Source of the DNA: Bacteroidales bacterium UBA6397 | Lineage (GTDB): Bacteria > Bacteroidota > Bacteroidia > Bacteroidales > UBA932 | Direction: 5' to 3' | Assembly (NCBI GenBank): GCA_002439875.1 | Contig: DJQB01000036.1 | Span: forward strand, 170,752-234,751 | DNA: 64,000 bases | Shown here: positions 15,750-24,484 of the stretch, in pieces | Position numbering within the stretch: the first letter of the stretch is position 1 | Layout: each line of letters starts with the position of its first letter | Made by a program: the position numbers and the translations under genes | The notes under the pieces: generated by a model | What the model saw: only the letters and a program-made list of their open reading frames with translations | The model's database searches: none | What the model was told of the DNA's origin: nothing

Positions 15750-16613
15750 TTATCTTGTGGATGCGATGAAATCCTTATATCTGATGAAATCATCCGGAAT
15801 CGGCATGTCATAGACTTTGCTTCTGAGGAACGCTCCGAAATCCTTGATGTCGGAATGCCCGGACTGCTCTTCCACTGTCAGCACCTCACCGATCCCTACC
15901 CTTATCCTCCTGTGCTTTTTGTTGACAAGCTCGTGAGGAAGCTGCATCAGCCGGACCCTCCAGTCGATAAGCCCCAAATAGTAAAACCACATTGAATTGT
16001 GGTCGAAAAACCTGACTGGCACAACCGGAACCTTTGCTTTTTGAATGAGACGCAGAACCGCTTCCTGCCATTCCCTGTCCCTGATCTTCATCTCTTTAAG
16101 GCTTAGATCCGAAACTGCTCCGGAAGGAAAGAATCCGACCGGCTCACCGTCATGAAGCCTTTCCAGAACCTCACGGACACCTTGGATATTCTTGGCCGTA
16201 ATGCCCTTGTTGAGGTTGTTCTTTGGGTTGACAACGATGATGCTTGGACGCAGCGCTTCGACCAAGGCGAGGAATTCGGTCACCATCACTTTGAACCCCT
16301 GCCGCAGATGTCCCATAAGGTCAATGAGAATGATTCCGTCCATGCCTCCGTAAGGATGGTTGCTTATCGTGATGAACGGCCCGTCCGGCAGATTCAGAAG
16401 TCTCTCCGAGCCTCCCAAATGGTAATTGACACCAAGCTTGTCCAGTAGGGCACCGGCGAAATCCGCTCCCTGATATTCATCAATCGTGTCGTAAAGGTCG
16501 GACAAGGTCTTGACTGACAGCACTTTTCTTAGCAAACGCACAATAGTGTTACCGAATTTCCCTTTGAAAACCGGCGCTAAACGCTCAATCTGTTCAACTG
16601 GAAGAAGCGGCAT
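15750..16613 (-). CDS. lysophospholipid acyltransferase-family protein
   Basis: 287 residues. ITISNHPYGGMDGIILIDLMG (about 80-100) carries the HX4D acyltransferase motif, and GFFPSGAVSDLS (about 155) is the usual substrate-binding FPxG motif. This places it with PlsC-like or hemolysin-type acyltransferases that move acyl chains onto a lysolipid at the inner membrane. It overlaps the CDP-alcohol transferase gene by one base (TAATG), and a GNAT gene precedes that one, so the three form a lipid-related operon. Ornithine- or amino-lipid synthesis is possible, but the substrate cannot be read from the sequence. Confidence 0.85.
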   Translation of the reverse strand: MPLLPVEQIERLAPVFKGKFGNTIVRLLRKVLSVKTLSDLYDTIDEYQGADFAGALLDKLGVNYHLGGSERLLNLPDGPFITISNHPYGGMDGIILIDLMGHLRQGFKVMVTEFLALVEALRPSIIVVNPKNNLNKGITAKNIQGVREVLERLHDGEPVGFFPSGAVSDLSLKEMKIRDREWQEAVLRLIQKAKVPVVPVRFFDHNSMWFYYLGLIDWRVRLMQLPHELVNKKHRRIRVGIGEVLTVEEQSGHSDIKDFGAFLRSKVYDMPIPDDFIRYKDFIASTR

Positions 16614-17326
16614 TATTTGTCGTCACTTTTGGGCATAGGATCCATTTTGGCGTAACCCTTTGCGTCGTTGATGATTGTCACGGCATAAATGATCACGAGT
16701 ATGGCAAGGATGACAATGCCAGCGACATCAAGCGAATGAAGTTCAACTTTATTTCCGAGGACACTGATTGATGCGCTGAAATCCCTCAATGGTTTTATGA
16801 ATATGAACAGTGATGTCAGGATGATCGCTATCACCCTGAATTCGGTCGGCCCGAGTTTGGCATAGGTGAGCCGGAATTCGCTCTTGAGATGCGCGTTCAC
16901 GCTGACATTCACAGTAAGGCAAAGATAGACAACGAATATCATCAACGCCAGATCCAGCCGCATAAGGCATGACAACCCTAAACCAACGAACATAAAAGCC
17001 TCGTTGATGCAGTCAACTGTGTGGTCGAGGTAATAGCCGTAGATCGGTCTTTGAGTATTGCGGACTCTGGCCAGCGTCCCGTCCAATGAATCTCCATACC
17101 AGTTCACAACGAATCCAAAGCAACTGAGCCATAGGAAATTGATGTTGTCACTGCAGAGGATGTACCCGGCCCCGATCATAATCGCTCCAAGTGTGCCGAT
17201 GGCTGTAAGTGTGTCGGATACGACCCATTTCGGCTGCCTCTCGGCCAGCCAGACAAGGGCCTTCTTCTCGACCCCGTTCAGGATGGAAGTCTGTATTCTT
17301 TCCGCTTTCTTGTCTGCCATATTCAA
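16613..17326 (-). CDS. CDP-alcohol phosphatidyltransferase family protein
   Basis: 237 residues with about six membrane helices. The family signature D-G-x2-A-R-x8-G-x3-D-x3-D is complete: DSLDGTLARV, then GYYLDHTVD (about 90-115). It joins an alcohol to a CDP-linked lipid in the inner membrane. A second Met (MADKK at 17320) is an equal start candidate. It lies 7 bp after the GNAT gene and overlaps the acyltransferase gene, so the product is probably made with them. Which head group it transfers (inositol, serine, glycerol or another) is unclear. Confidence 0.87.
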   Translation of the reverse strand: MNMADKKAERIQTSILNGVEKKALVWLAERQPKWVVSDTLTAIGTLGAIMIGAGYILCSDNINFLWLSCFGFVVNWYGDSLDGTLARVRNTQRPIYGYYLDHTVDCINEAFMFVGLGLSCLMRLDLALMIFVVYLCLTVNVSVNAHLKSEFRLTYAKLGPTEFRVIAIILTSLFIFIKPLRDFSASISVLGNKVELHSLDVAGIVILAILVIIYAVTIINDAKGYAKMDPMPKSDDK

Positions 17327-17333
17327 TTATGTG

Positions 17334-18458
17334 TTAGATGTTCTTGACGTAGATTCTTGCTCTCTTGTGGAGATGATGCTCGAATTTGCCCCAAAGGTTC
17401 TGCACGTTATGGTTCCCCTCCAGCTCACGGGTGCTCTCGACGTATTTGATGCCGTTCTTGTGCATCCCCTTGCCGATCTTGGAGATGATCATTGCATTTA
17501 CACCCTTGTCCTTGTATTCGTTGGATATCGCGATCAGCAATGCGTCGATCGTGTCATTGTGATGAAGCGCCCAGAGTATGTGGATGAACCCGAAAGGAAA
17601 CATATGTCCTTTCGCCTTCTGCAGAGCCTTTGACAATGACGGCAGTGTGATCCCGAAGCCGATGACTTTGTCGCTCTGATCAACAATGACTGAGACGTAG
17701 TCCAGATTCAGGTTCGGGAAGAACTGGTCCTTGAGATCCTCGCACTGGGCGGGGGAGAGCTCTGAAAAACCGTGAAGGACGGAATAGCACTCGTTCATTA
17801 CACGGAATATTCCATCGGCATATTTATGGAGCAATTCTTCCTTGTTCTTGTAGTTTCCTTCCCTTAAATTGTAGCGTTCACCGACCAATTCCGCGAAATG
17901 GAAGTACCTGTCAAGATTGTCGGGAACAGTGATTTTATACTCAACGAAGTCAGTTTCTTTAGTAAAACCCTCTTGAAGGATCAGATGCTCATAATAGGGT
18001 GCGTTGTACTTCCCGTAGGCCGTTGGAAGTTGGTCAAATCCTTCGACAAGTACGCCAGAGATGTCAAACTCAAGGAATCCTACCGGCCCCTCGATGACAT
18101 TCATTCCCTTTTCTTTGGCATATTCCTTCACATTCTCCATTAGGGCGTGTACAACTTCCTGAGATTCGATAAAATCGATCCATCCGAATCTACAGATTTT
18201 TTTGTCAACTTTTTTGTTGTACTTGTAGTTTATGATTCCAGCGACCCTGCCGACGATTTCACCTTCCTCGTTGTAGGCCAGCCAATATTTACCTTCGCAG
18301 ACCTCAAATGCCCGGTTTTTGCCCGGTGTGAGCGTGTCCATTTCCATCGACTCTATCTGAGGGACATAGTATTTATTGTCAGCGTACAACTCGTTTGGAA
18401 ACCTGACGAAAAGCCTCAGATCCTGTCTGCTGACCACTTCCTTGGTTGTAATAGCCAT
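17334..18458 (-). CDS. GNAT-like acyltransferase of lipid operon
   Basis: 374 residues, first gene of the three-gene operon. Two GNAT-like halves can be seen: the N-terminal one with AYNEEGEIVGRVAGIINY and GMNVIEGPVGF, the C-terminal one with VSVIVDQSDKVIGFGITLPSL and YKDKGVNAMIISKIGKGM. It has no signal or membrane segment. Proteins of this length and pattern in Bacteroidota are annotated as N-acetyltransferases next to phospholipid genes. A role in building an acylated amino alcohol used by its two neighbours is an inference. Confidence 0.75.
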   Translation of the reverse strand: MAITTKEVVSRQDLRLFVRFPNELYADNKYYVPQIESMEMDTLTPGKNRAFEVCEGKYWLAYNEEGEIVGRVAGIINYKYNKKVDKKICRFGWIDFIESQEVVHALMENVKEYAKEKGMNVIEGPVGFLEFDISGVLVEGFDQLPTAYGKYNAPYYEHLILQEGFTKETDFVEYKITVPDNLDRYFHFAELVGERYNLREGNYKNKEELLHKYADGIFRVMNECYSVLHGFSELSPAQCEDLKDQFFPNLNLDYVSVIVDQSDKVIGFGITLPSLSKALQKAKGHMFPFGFIHILWALHHNDTIDALLIAISNEYKDKGVNAMIISKIGKGMHKNGIKYVESTRELEGNHNVQNLWGKFEHHLHKRARIYVKNI

Positions 18459-18610
18459 TGTTCTTTTACTTTACAATCCGCTAAGGTAGTAAAAAATCGT
18501 AAAATATTATATTTTTGAATATACAAAATGGTTCCGACATTTGCCAATGACGGGACTGATATCTCTTATTGATAAATGTTTAAATCAGTTTTATAAAATA
18601 GTAAGATGGG

Positions 18611-19240
18611 TTACTTTTTCTCGTATCCGACCGGGTGGTTCAGCAAGAGTTCCTGTCCGTCCTTTAATCCAAGAGCCGTCTTCACTGCATCGTGGTTCAT
18701 ACTTCCGCGCGGAACCGTCGCCAGCCCGAGAGCCTCGCATGCAAGGCAGATGTTCTGGGAGACATAACCGGCGTCGAGCGCTCCGAACATCGCGGTTCTT
18801 TCATCGCGGAACTTGTACTTGTTAAGGTCGCAGACGATCACGAGGAACAAAGGAGCGTTGGCGACAGATGTCTGACGTCCGGCCAGATCCGCGCGTATGT
18901 CCTTTCCGGAAACCTTGGTCAATGTGTTTTCTTGGGCATTGAAAAGCCAAGCGCCGTCAGCGCGGCAGACATAGACGCTTTCCTCCTGTGTGTTCATCGC
19001 TGACGGAACGGTCAGCTTTCCGTCCTCACGATTGACTCCGCAGGCAGCCCATAGTAACTGTGACAGAGTCGCTTCGCTGATCTGCGAATCGGAATATTCA
19101 CGGACAGAGGCTCTTTGCTGAAGGGCCTGATAGAGAGTCATTGGCACATTTTTGTCAGGTCGTGGAAGCTTGATGACTTCTTGTGCGAATGCGGAAGTGG
19201 CCAGCGCGGTGGCAGCCAAAGCGATGATGATCTTTTTCAT
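18611..19240 (-). CDS. nitroreductase family protein, exported (SagB-like)
   Basis: 209 residues from ATG 19240; the start was chosen because MKKIIIALAATALATSAFAQ is a clear signal peptide (an ATG six bases upstream is also possible). The nitroreductase/SagB-type FMN fold is shown by RASVREYSDSQISEATLSQLLWAACGVNR near the mature N-terminus and by ALDAGYVSQNICLACEALGLATVPRG in the C-terminal part. Exported members with this fold are found in many anaerobes and may reduce quinones or peptides. Its gene follows the EamA gene by about 15 bp. Confidence 0.85.
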   Translation of the reverse strand: MKKIIIALAATALATSAFAQEVIKLPRPDKNVPMTLYQALQQRASVREYSDSQISEATLSQLLWAACGVNREDGKLTVPSAMNTQEESVYVCRADGAWLFNAQENTLTKVSGKDIRADLAGRQTSVANAPLFLVIVCDLNKYKFRDERTAMFGALDAGYVSQNICLACEALGLATVPRGSMNHDAVKTALGLKDGQELLLNHPVGYEKK

Positions 19241-19253
19241 ATACATAAAGTTT

Positions 19254-20198
19254 TTAATGTTTGAGACTTGGACAATTTGTCGCGGCGCGGCTCCGGTTGA
19301 CGACGGCCACTCCGCTGAACACCATAATGATGGCCACAATCTTTTGCCATGTCATCGTGTCCATCCCGCCGATGACGCTGAGCAGACAGGCCAGAATCGG
19401 CTGAAGGTAGGTGTACATAGCCACAATGGTCGGACGGACGCTCTTCTGGCCGACCGGAATCAGGAAATAGGCCACGAATGTGGCAAAAAAGATAAGATAA
19501 CCTATTTCAAGAACTTGCGGCAGCTTGATGGCGGCATAGTCGGTGTGGATAAGGTCTCCGAAAGACAACGGCAATGACATCAGAAGTGAAAACAGGAACA
19601 TCCACTTCATGAACGTGATCACTGAATATCTTTGGATGAGCGGCCTGAACGCTCCGAGGTACAGCGAGAAACTGATGCTGTTAAGGAACAGCAGGACGAA
19701 GCCCATCGGTTTAGTCGCCTCAATGCCATTATGGCCATGCACTGAATTGAATATCAAGAATATGATTCCGATGAAGCTGATCCCGACCCCAATGGCCTTT
19801 TTCGCTGTGATAGGCTCTTTCACGAAGATGAAAGCGAAGAACATCGTGAAGATCGGGCCGAGGGTTCCGATGATAGATGCGTCTATGGTCGTGGCCATCG
19901 TGATACCTTTGAGGAATGTGTACTGGGTGATGAAAAGCCCGAATATCGATGCCAACGCCATCTGTATCAGGTCCTTGGTCTGAACTTTCTCTTTAGGTGT
20001 GAACAGGGATATCAGCCAGAACAGAGCCGATGCTCCGATGGCTCTCAACGTGAACAGGGCGATGGGGGAGACGTTCACCGAGTTGGAGATGTCCTTCGTC
20101 AGCACGATGTTGACGCCGAAGATAGTATAGGCCGCGAGCAGGGCCAGATGTCCTTTCAGATTGCCGCCCGCAATACCTTTCTGATCACTGTTCGCCAT
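19254..20198 (-). CDS. EamA-family (DMT) transporter
   Basis: 314 residues with ten predicted membrane helices in two EamA repeats. Repeat 1 has YTIFGVNIVLTKDISN and TLGPIFTMFFAFIFVKEPIT; repeat 2 has TYLQPILACLLSVIGG and ends QKIVAIIMVFSGVAVVNRSR. Such drug/metabolite exporters move amino acids, nucleosides or other small molecules. The start overlaps the end of the Fur-family gene by 14 bp, so it is expressed with that regulator and is likely under its control. Confidence 0.88.
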   Translation of the reverse strand: MANSDQKGIAGGNLKGHLALLAAYTIFGVNIVLTKDISNSVNVSPIALFTLRAIGASALFWLISLFTPKEKVQTKDLIQMALASIFGLFITQYTFLKGITMATTIDASIIGTLGPIFTMFFAFIFVKEPITAKKAIGVGISFIGIIFLIFNSVHGHNGIEATKPMGFVLLFLNSISFSLYLGAFRPLIQRYSVITFMKWMFLFSLLMSLPLSFGDLIHTDYAAIKLPQVLEIGYLIFFATFVAYFLIPVGQKSVRPTIVAMYTYLQPILACLLSVIGGMDTMTWQKIVAIIMVFSGVAVVNRSRAATNCPSLKH

Positions 20199-20625
20199 AG
20201 CCGTTCTCTGAGCATTGCGGGCATATCCCTTTAATAAGGTAGTTCGCCGTGGTTTCTGAATATCCCATCGGAAGCTTTACCGGTGGTATGTGTATTTCTT
20301 CAAGACAGAATGTGCGGTGGCATATCTCGCAGAAAAAATGCACGTGCGCGTCCTCGTCACGCTCTGAGTCGTGACTCAAACAGAGCTCGTAACGTGTACC
20401 ATCACCGCCGTCCTCGATCGTATGGACGAGGTGACGATCCTTGAACAGCGCGAGGCTTCTGAATATTCCCGACTTGTCGATCGTTCCTATCTTGTCCTCC
20501 AGCTCCATCAGGCTCAGCGGCCGCCCCTCAGTAAGGAGCGCCCCTGCCACTATCAGCCTGTTGGCCGTGGCTTTGATGTTGTGCCTTTCAAGCAGTTCTG
20601 TCAGGTCAGTGTTCGACATATTCAT
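20185..20625 (-). CDS. Fur-family metalloregulator (Zur/PerR-like)
   Basis: 146 residues. The winged helix (about 5-85) contains ATANRLIVAGALL and TIDKSGIFRSLALF; the dimer domain has HVHFFCEICHRTFCLEE and ends GICPQC, supplying two CxxC pairs for structural zinc, and His-rich DAHVHFF for the sensing metal. It is divergent from a heavy-metal P-type ATPase, with a perfect 7-1-7 palindrome between them. This suggests zinc or another divalent metal as the signal, with autoregulation and control of the pump. The -7 box TAAATTTG (20630-20637) lies so close that the mRNA may be nearly leaderless. Confidence 0.87.
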   Translation of the reverse strand: MNMSNTDLTELLERHNIKATANRLIVAGALLTEGRPLSLMELEDKIGTIDKSGIFRSLALFKDRHLVHTIEDGGDGTRYELCLSHDSERDEDAHVHFFCEICHRTFCLEEIHIPPVKLPMGYSETTANYLIKGICPQCSENGYGEQ

Positions 20626-20652
20626 TTTACAAATTTACGCATTTTTCCACTT

Positions 20653-20667
20653 TGCAACCCGGTTGCA
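20653..20667. promoter_or_regulatory. 7-1-7 inverted repeat, candidate Fur-family operator
   Basis: TGCAACC-C-GGTTGCA is a perfect 7-1-7 palindrome, the geometry bound by Fur-family dimers. It overlaps the region upstream of both divergent genes: the -7 box of the regulator is at 20630-20637, and a TTTG -33 candidate for the pump gene is at 20651-20654. Binding would block both promoters. Confidence 0.65.
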
Positions 20668-20717
20668 TAATTTTTTTTTGACCTTTGCACCATTGAAATC
20701 AAAGTCAAAGAAAGAAT

Positions 20718-22601
20718 ATGGAAAAGGAAAACAAAATCAGATTCGCGAGAATCATTCTTTCAGCCGCCTTTCTCGGCGTGGCAGTCTTGGTGGAGAAGGG
20801 ACTTGACCTCAGTGTCTGGCAACTTCTCATTGTCTATCTAATACCTTATCTCATCGCTGGTTACGACACCTTGCTTGAGGCTGGGGAGAAGATCGTGAAA
20901 GGTGACTTCTTCGATGAGGACTTCCTGATGAGCATCGCCACGATCGGAGCGCTCTGCATCGGATTCCTTCCCGGAGCCGAGACCCAGTTCCCTGAGGCCG
21001 TCTTCGTGATGTTGTTCTTCCAGGTCGGAGAACTTTTCGAGGATATCGCCGAAGGCAGGAGCCGCAAGTCGATCTCAGCTCTGATGGACATAAGGCCTGA
21101 CGCCGCAAATGTAGAGCGTGACGGGAAGATCTTGACTGTCAATCCTTCAGAAGTTAAGGTCGGTGAGACAATCATTGTCAGCCCCGGCGAGAAAGTCCCG
21201 ATGGACGGGGTTGTTCTTGAAGGTACATCAAGCCTTGACACTGTGGCGCTTACCGGCGAAAGTGTCCCTCGGACAATCGGACCTAAGGACAACATAATCT
21301 CCGGCTGTGTGAACCTTACCGGAGTCATCCGCGCGAAAGTCACTAAGGCGTTCGGAGAGTCCACGGCCTCAAAGATTCTGAACCTTGTCGAGAACGCGTC
21401 AGCGAACAAATCCAGGAGCGAGAGCTTCATCTCAAGATTCGCAAGAATCTACACCCCGGTAGTCGTGTCCGCCGCACTGGTGTTGGCGTTCATCCCGCCT
21501 ATCCTCTCTGGTGATTTCGGAGGTACTTTCGCCACGTGGCTCTACAGGGCGTTGACTTTCCTGATCGTTTCCTGCCCATGTGCCCTAGTGATCTCAGTCC
21601 CGCTTTCCTTCTTCGGTGGCATAGGCGGGGCATCAACGAAAGGAATTCTTGTCAAAGGCTCGAACTATCTTGAGGCCTTGGCAAAGGTCGGGATTGTTGT
21701 TTTTGACAAGACAGGAACTCTGACCGAAGGGGTGTTCGAGGTCACAGCTGTCCACCCTGAATTGATCAGCCAGAAGGAGCTTCTGCACCTTGCCGCGCAC
21801 GTGGAAAGATACTCGTCACACCCGATCGCCGTATCATTGAAGCACGCTTACCCTGACGAGGCTGACGGATGTTCGGTAAAAGGTGTAGAGGAAATCGCGG
21901 GTCAGGGAGTCCGCGCTGTGGTGAACGGAAAGACAGTCTGCGTGGGCAACACCAAGATGATGGATGCGGTTGGTGCGCAGTGGAAGCCTTGCGAGAAAAA
22001 CGGCACGATCGTGCACGTCAGTGTGGATGGTGTCTATGTCGGACACATTGTGGTCTCAGATAGGATCAAGCCTGATTCCGCTGATGCGGTCAAGGCACTC
22101 AAGTCCGAAGGTGTCACAAAGACCGTGATGCTTACCGGTGACAAGCGTGAGGTCGGAGAATATGTCGCCTCGGCCGTTGGCATTGATGAGTTCCGCGCGG
22201 AACTCATGCCCGCTGACAAAGTCTCTGAACTTGAGAGGCTTCTGAAAGAGAAGCCGGAAGGGAAGACTCTCGCTTTTGTCGGTGATGGCATCAACGACGC
22301 TCCGGTTCTTGCCAGAGCCGATCTTGGAATAGCGATGGGTGGACTCGGGTCTGACGCGGCGATTGAGGCGGCGGATGTCGTCCTGATGGATGACAAGCCA
22401 TCGAAGATAGCCCTCGGCGTGAAGATCGCTCGCAAGACCCTGCTTCTGGCAAGGGAAAACACTTTCTTTGCCATATTTATAAAACTTCTTGTCCTCGTCC
22501 TTGCCGTTCTTGGTGTCGCGACGATGTGGATGGCGGTCTTCGCCGATGTCGGTGTCACCGTCCTCGCCGTCCTGAACGCTATGCGCGCCCTGAAGGTATA
22601 G
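20718..22601 (+). CDS. heavy-metal P1B-type ATPase (Zn/Cd/Pb type)
   Basis: 627 residues, within the range for a P1B pump lacking the N-terminal heavy-metal-associated domain, which is absent here. Membrane helices come first; the actuator has TGES (VALTGESVPR), the metal-binding helix has SCPCALVIS, phosphorylation is at DKTGTLTEG, the nucleotide domain has SSHPIAVS (HP motif) and the hinge GDGINDAPVLARADLGIAMG. SCPCAL with LFFGG-type context and the Fur-family neighbour point to Zn/Cd export across the inner membrane. It is the only gene of the plus-strand side of the divergent pair; a 7-bp hairpin covers its stop codon. Confidence 0.9.
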   Translation: MEKENKIRFARIILSAAFLGVAVLVEKGLDLSVWQLLIVYLIPYLIAGYDTLLEAGEKIVKGDFFDEDFLMSIATIGALCIGFLPGAETQFPEAVFVMLFFQVGELFEDIAEGRSRKSISALMDIRPDAANVERDGKILTVNPSEVKVGETIIVSPGEKVPMDGVVLEGTSSLDTVALTGESVPRTIGPKDNIISGCVNLTGVIRAKVTKAFGESTASKILNLVENASANKSRSESFISRFARIYTPVVVSAALVLAFIPPILSGDFGGTFATWLYRALTFLIVSCPCALVISVPLSFFGGIGGASTKGILVKGSNYLEALAKVGIVVFDKTGTLTEGVFEVTAVHPELISQKELLHLAAHVERYSSHPIAVSLKHAYPDEADGCSVKGVEEIAGQGVRAVVNGKTVCVGNTKMMDAVGAQWKPCEKNGTIVHVSVDGVYVGHIVVSDRIKPDSADAVKALKSEGVTKTVMLTGDKREVGEYVASAVGIDEFRAELMPADKVSELERLLKEKPEGKTLAFVGDGINDAPVLARADLGIAMGGLGSDAAIEAADVVLMDDKPSKIALGVKIARKTLLLARENTFFAIFIKLLVLVLAVLGVATMWMAVFADVGVTVLAVLNAMRALKV

Positions 22602-22617
22602 TGTGACAGACACACTA
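22599..22617 (+). terminator. hairpin at the end of the P-type ATPase gene
   Basis: TAGTGTG pairs with CACACTA around ACAGA; the first three bases are the stop codon. No U run follows, so termination strength is doubtful. Confidence 0.4.
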
Positions 22618-22765
22618 GATCTTAAACCTCCAGCCCCAGAGGTGCACTGGGAAAGGATTCCCCGAAACCCCTTTGGCCACTTCGCTACTAATTTATGACC
22701 CTCTTACTTTTTTTTGCGAAATTGCAAAGGAAGGCGGGTCATCTTTTTTTATTAATTTTGCAGTT

Positions 22766-23590
22766 ATGAAAACGAACGTGAAAACAGTGCTGGTGACCGG
22801 CGGAAGCAGCGGAATCGGGGCAGCGACAGCGCGGCTTCTTTGCGATGCCGGGATGACGGTGTATGCAGCGTCAAGGAGAGGGAAGGCTCCGGAGGGATCT
22901 TCACAGAACGTGAATATGATTCCAGTGGTGATGGATGTGAATGACGCTGAGGCGATTGCCGTTGTGGTTGAGAGAATTGTCCGTGAGCGGGGAAGTCTTG
23001 ACGCAGTGGTCTGCAACGCCGGTAACGGAATCGCCGGACCTATTGAGGAAACTTCCGTCGAAGAGATCGAGGCTCAATATTCAACAACATTTTATGGGGT
23101 AGTCAAGACGGTGCAGGCCTGCCTGCCGGTTTTCCGGAAACAGGGGCACGGGCGTGTGGTGACAGTCTCGTCTGTTGCCGCTTTGGCACCGCTGCCGTAC
23201 CAAGGCTATTATTCATGCGTGAAGGCTGGAATATTACAACTTACAAAGGCGTTGGCCATTGAGACAAAGGAGTTTGGCGTGCAATGCTGCGTTGTGATGC
23301 CGGGAGATGTCAAGACCGGATTCACAAAGGCCCGCCGTGTGGCTGTGAAAACCCAAAGAGAAGACTCTCCTTACTATAAAGACTGCGCAGACGCTGTCGC
23401 CGCTATGGCAAAGGACGAACGTGAGGGAATGAACCCTGAGGTCATCGGTAAGGCCATTCTGAGGCAACTCAAGCGAAGGAATATGAAGACGGAGGTTACT
23501 CCAACGTTCCTTTACAGCCTACTGGTGTTTCTGATCCGCCGTCTGCCTCAAAGACTGGTGCTCAATGTGATAGGCTGGATGTATTCCTGA
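22766..23590 (+). CDS. short-chain dehydrogenase/reductase (SDR)
   Basis: 274 residues from ATG 22766; the frame is open upstream, but MKTNVKTVLVTGGSSGIG begins directly with the first Rossmann strand, so the shorter form is preferred. TGGSSGIG binds the cofactor; VCNAGNGIAG, the Ser of VTVSSVAALAP and YYSCVKAG (Tyr/Lys) complete the classical active site. The end PQRLVLNVIGWMY is hydrophobic. It converges on the CDF transporter gene with no gap. Substrate unknown; many such SDRs act on sterols, acyl chains or sugars. Confidence 0.88.
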   Translation: MKTNVKTVLVTGGSSGIGAATARLLCDAGMTVYAASRRGKAPEGSSQNVNMIPVVMDVNDAEAIAVVVERIVRERGSLDAVVCNAGNGIAGPIEETSVEEIEAQYSTTFYGVVKTVQACLPVFRKQGHGRVVTVSSVAALAPLPYQGYYSCVKAGILQLTKALAIETKEFGVQCCVVMPGDVKTGFTKARRVAVKTQREDSPYYKDCADAVAAMAKDEREGMNPEVIGKAILRQLKRRNMKTEVTPTFLYSLLVFLIRRLPQRLVLNVIGWMYS

Positions 23591-24484
23591 TTACTGGGAA
23601 TCGTCCTCTGGCTCAAGGTGAAGGGAAATCTGCGTCTCGGCGCCGAATTCCTTGCGAAGAGCCTCCTCGACTTTCTTGGAGATGTCGTGAGCCACTTTCA
23701 AAGAAATTTCGGAATCCAGAACAAGGTGCCCTTCCATTATTATCCCCGGACCCTCACGGCGTGTCTTAAGTTCGTGAAGGTCAATGACTCCTTTGATTGA
23801 TTTGGCGGTAATCTTGATCTTGTCCTCAACATCGTCCGGAAGCGACACGTCCAGCAGCTCCCTTATGGCAGGCACGGACATCTTCACAGCCATCACCAGA
23901 ATGAATATGCTGATGACGCATCCTGTGATCGGGTCAAGTATGACGAATTTGTCACCAAGGAATATGGCCCCCGCGATTCCGAGCAAGGAGCCAACGGACG
24001 AAAAAGCGTCCGAGCGGTGATGCCAGGCGTTGGCTATCATCATCGGGCTGTTCAGAGCCTTTCCCTGAACGATCGTGTAACGGTAAAGAATCTCTTTCAA
24101 GACGATTGACGCTATGGCAGCCCACAAGGCAATCATACCAGGTGAACTTACCTCTCCTCCATCAAGGATCAGATGGATCTTGCTTATGCCACCGGACATA
24201 AGGTTGGCGGCCACTACGATCAGCATCAGGCTGATTATCAGCGTGGCGAAAGTCTCGAACTTCCCGTGCCCGTAGTCGTGGTCCTTGTCCCTTCCCTTGG
24301 CGGAGATCTTGACGAAGAAGATCACGACAATGTCACTCAAAAGATCTGACAGAGAATGGATTCCGTCAGCGATCATCGCTGTGGAGCGTCCGAGGACACC
24401 GGCAATTATCTTGAACACGGTCAGTATTATGTTGACTACCGATCCGACCAATGTGACGAATGTGACTTTTGCTGTCCTGTCCAT
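23591..24484 (-). CDS. cation diffusion facilitator transporter (CDF)
   Basis: 297 residues from ATG 24484; an upstream extension is possible but the family starts here. Six membrane helices with the metal site residues of ADGIHSLSDLLSD and the YGHGKFET loop, and AWHHRSDAFSSVGSLLG in helix 5 (HxxxD), are diagnostic for CDF proteins. The cytoplasmic tail holds KIKITAKSIKGVIDLHELKTRREGPGI and DISLHLEPE. It exports Zn, Fe or Mn by proton antiport. Start and stop overlap the NhaC gene (TAATG), so the two are coupled. Confidence 0.9.
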   Translation of the reverse strand: MDRTAKVTFVTLVGSVVNIILTVFKIIAGVLGRSTAMIADGIHSLSDLLSDIVVIFFVKISAKGRDKDHDYGHGKFETFATLIISLMLIVVAANLMSGGISKIHLILDGGEVSSPGMIALWAAIASIVLKEILYRYTIVQGKALNSPMMIANAWHHRSDAFSSVGSLLGIAGAIFLGDKFVILDPITGCVISIFILVMAVKMSVPAIRELLDVSLPDDVEDKIKITAKSIKGVIDLHELKTRREGPGIIMEGHLVLDSEISLKVAHDISKKVEEALRKEFGAETQISLHLEPEDDSQ

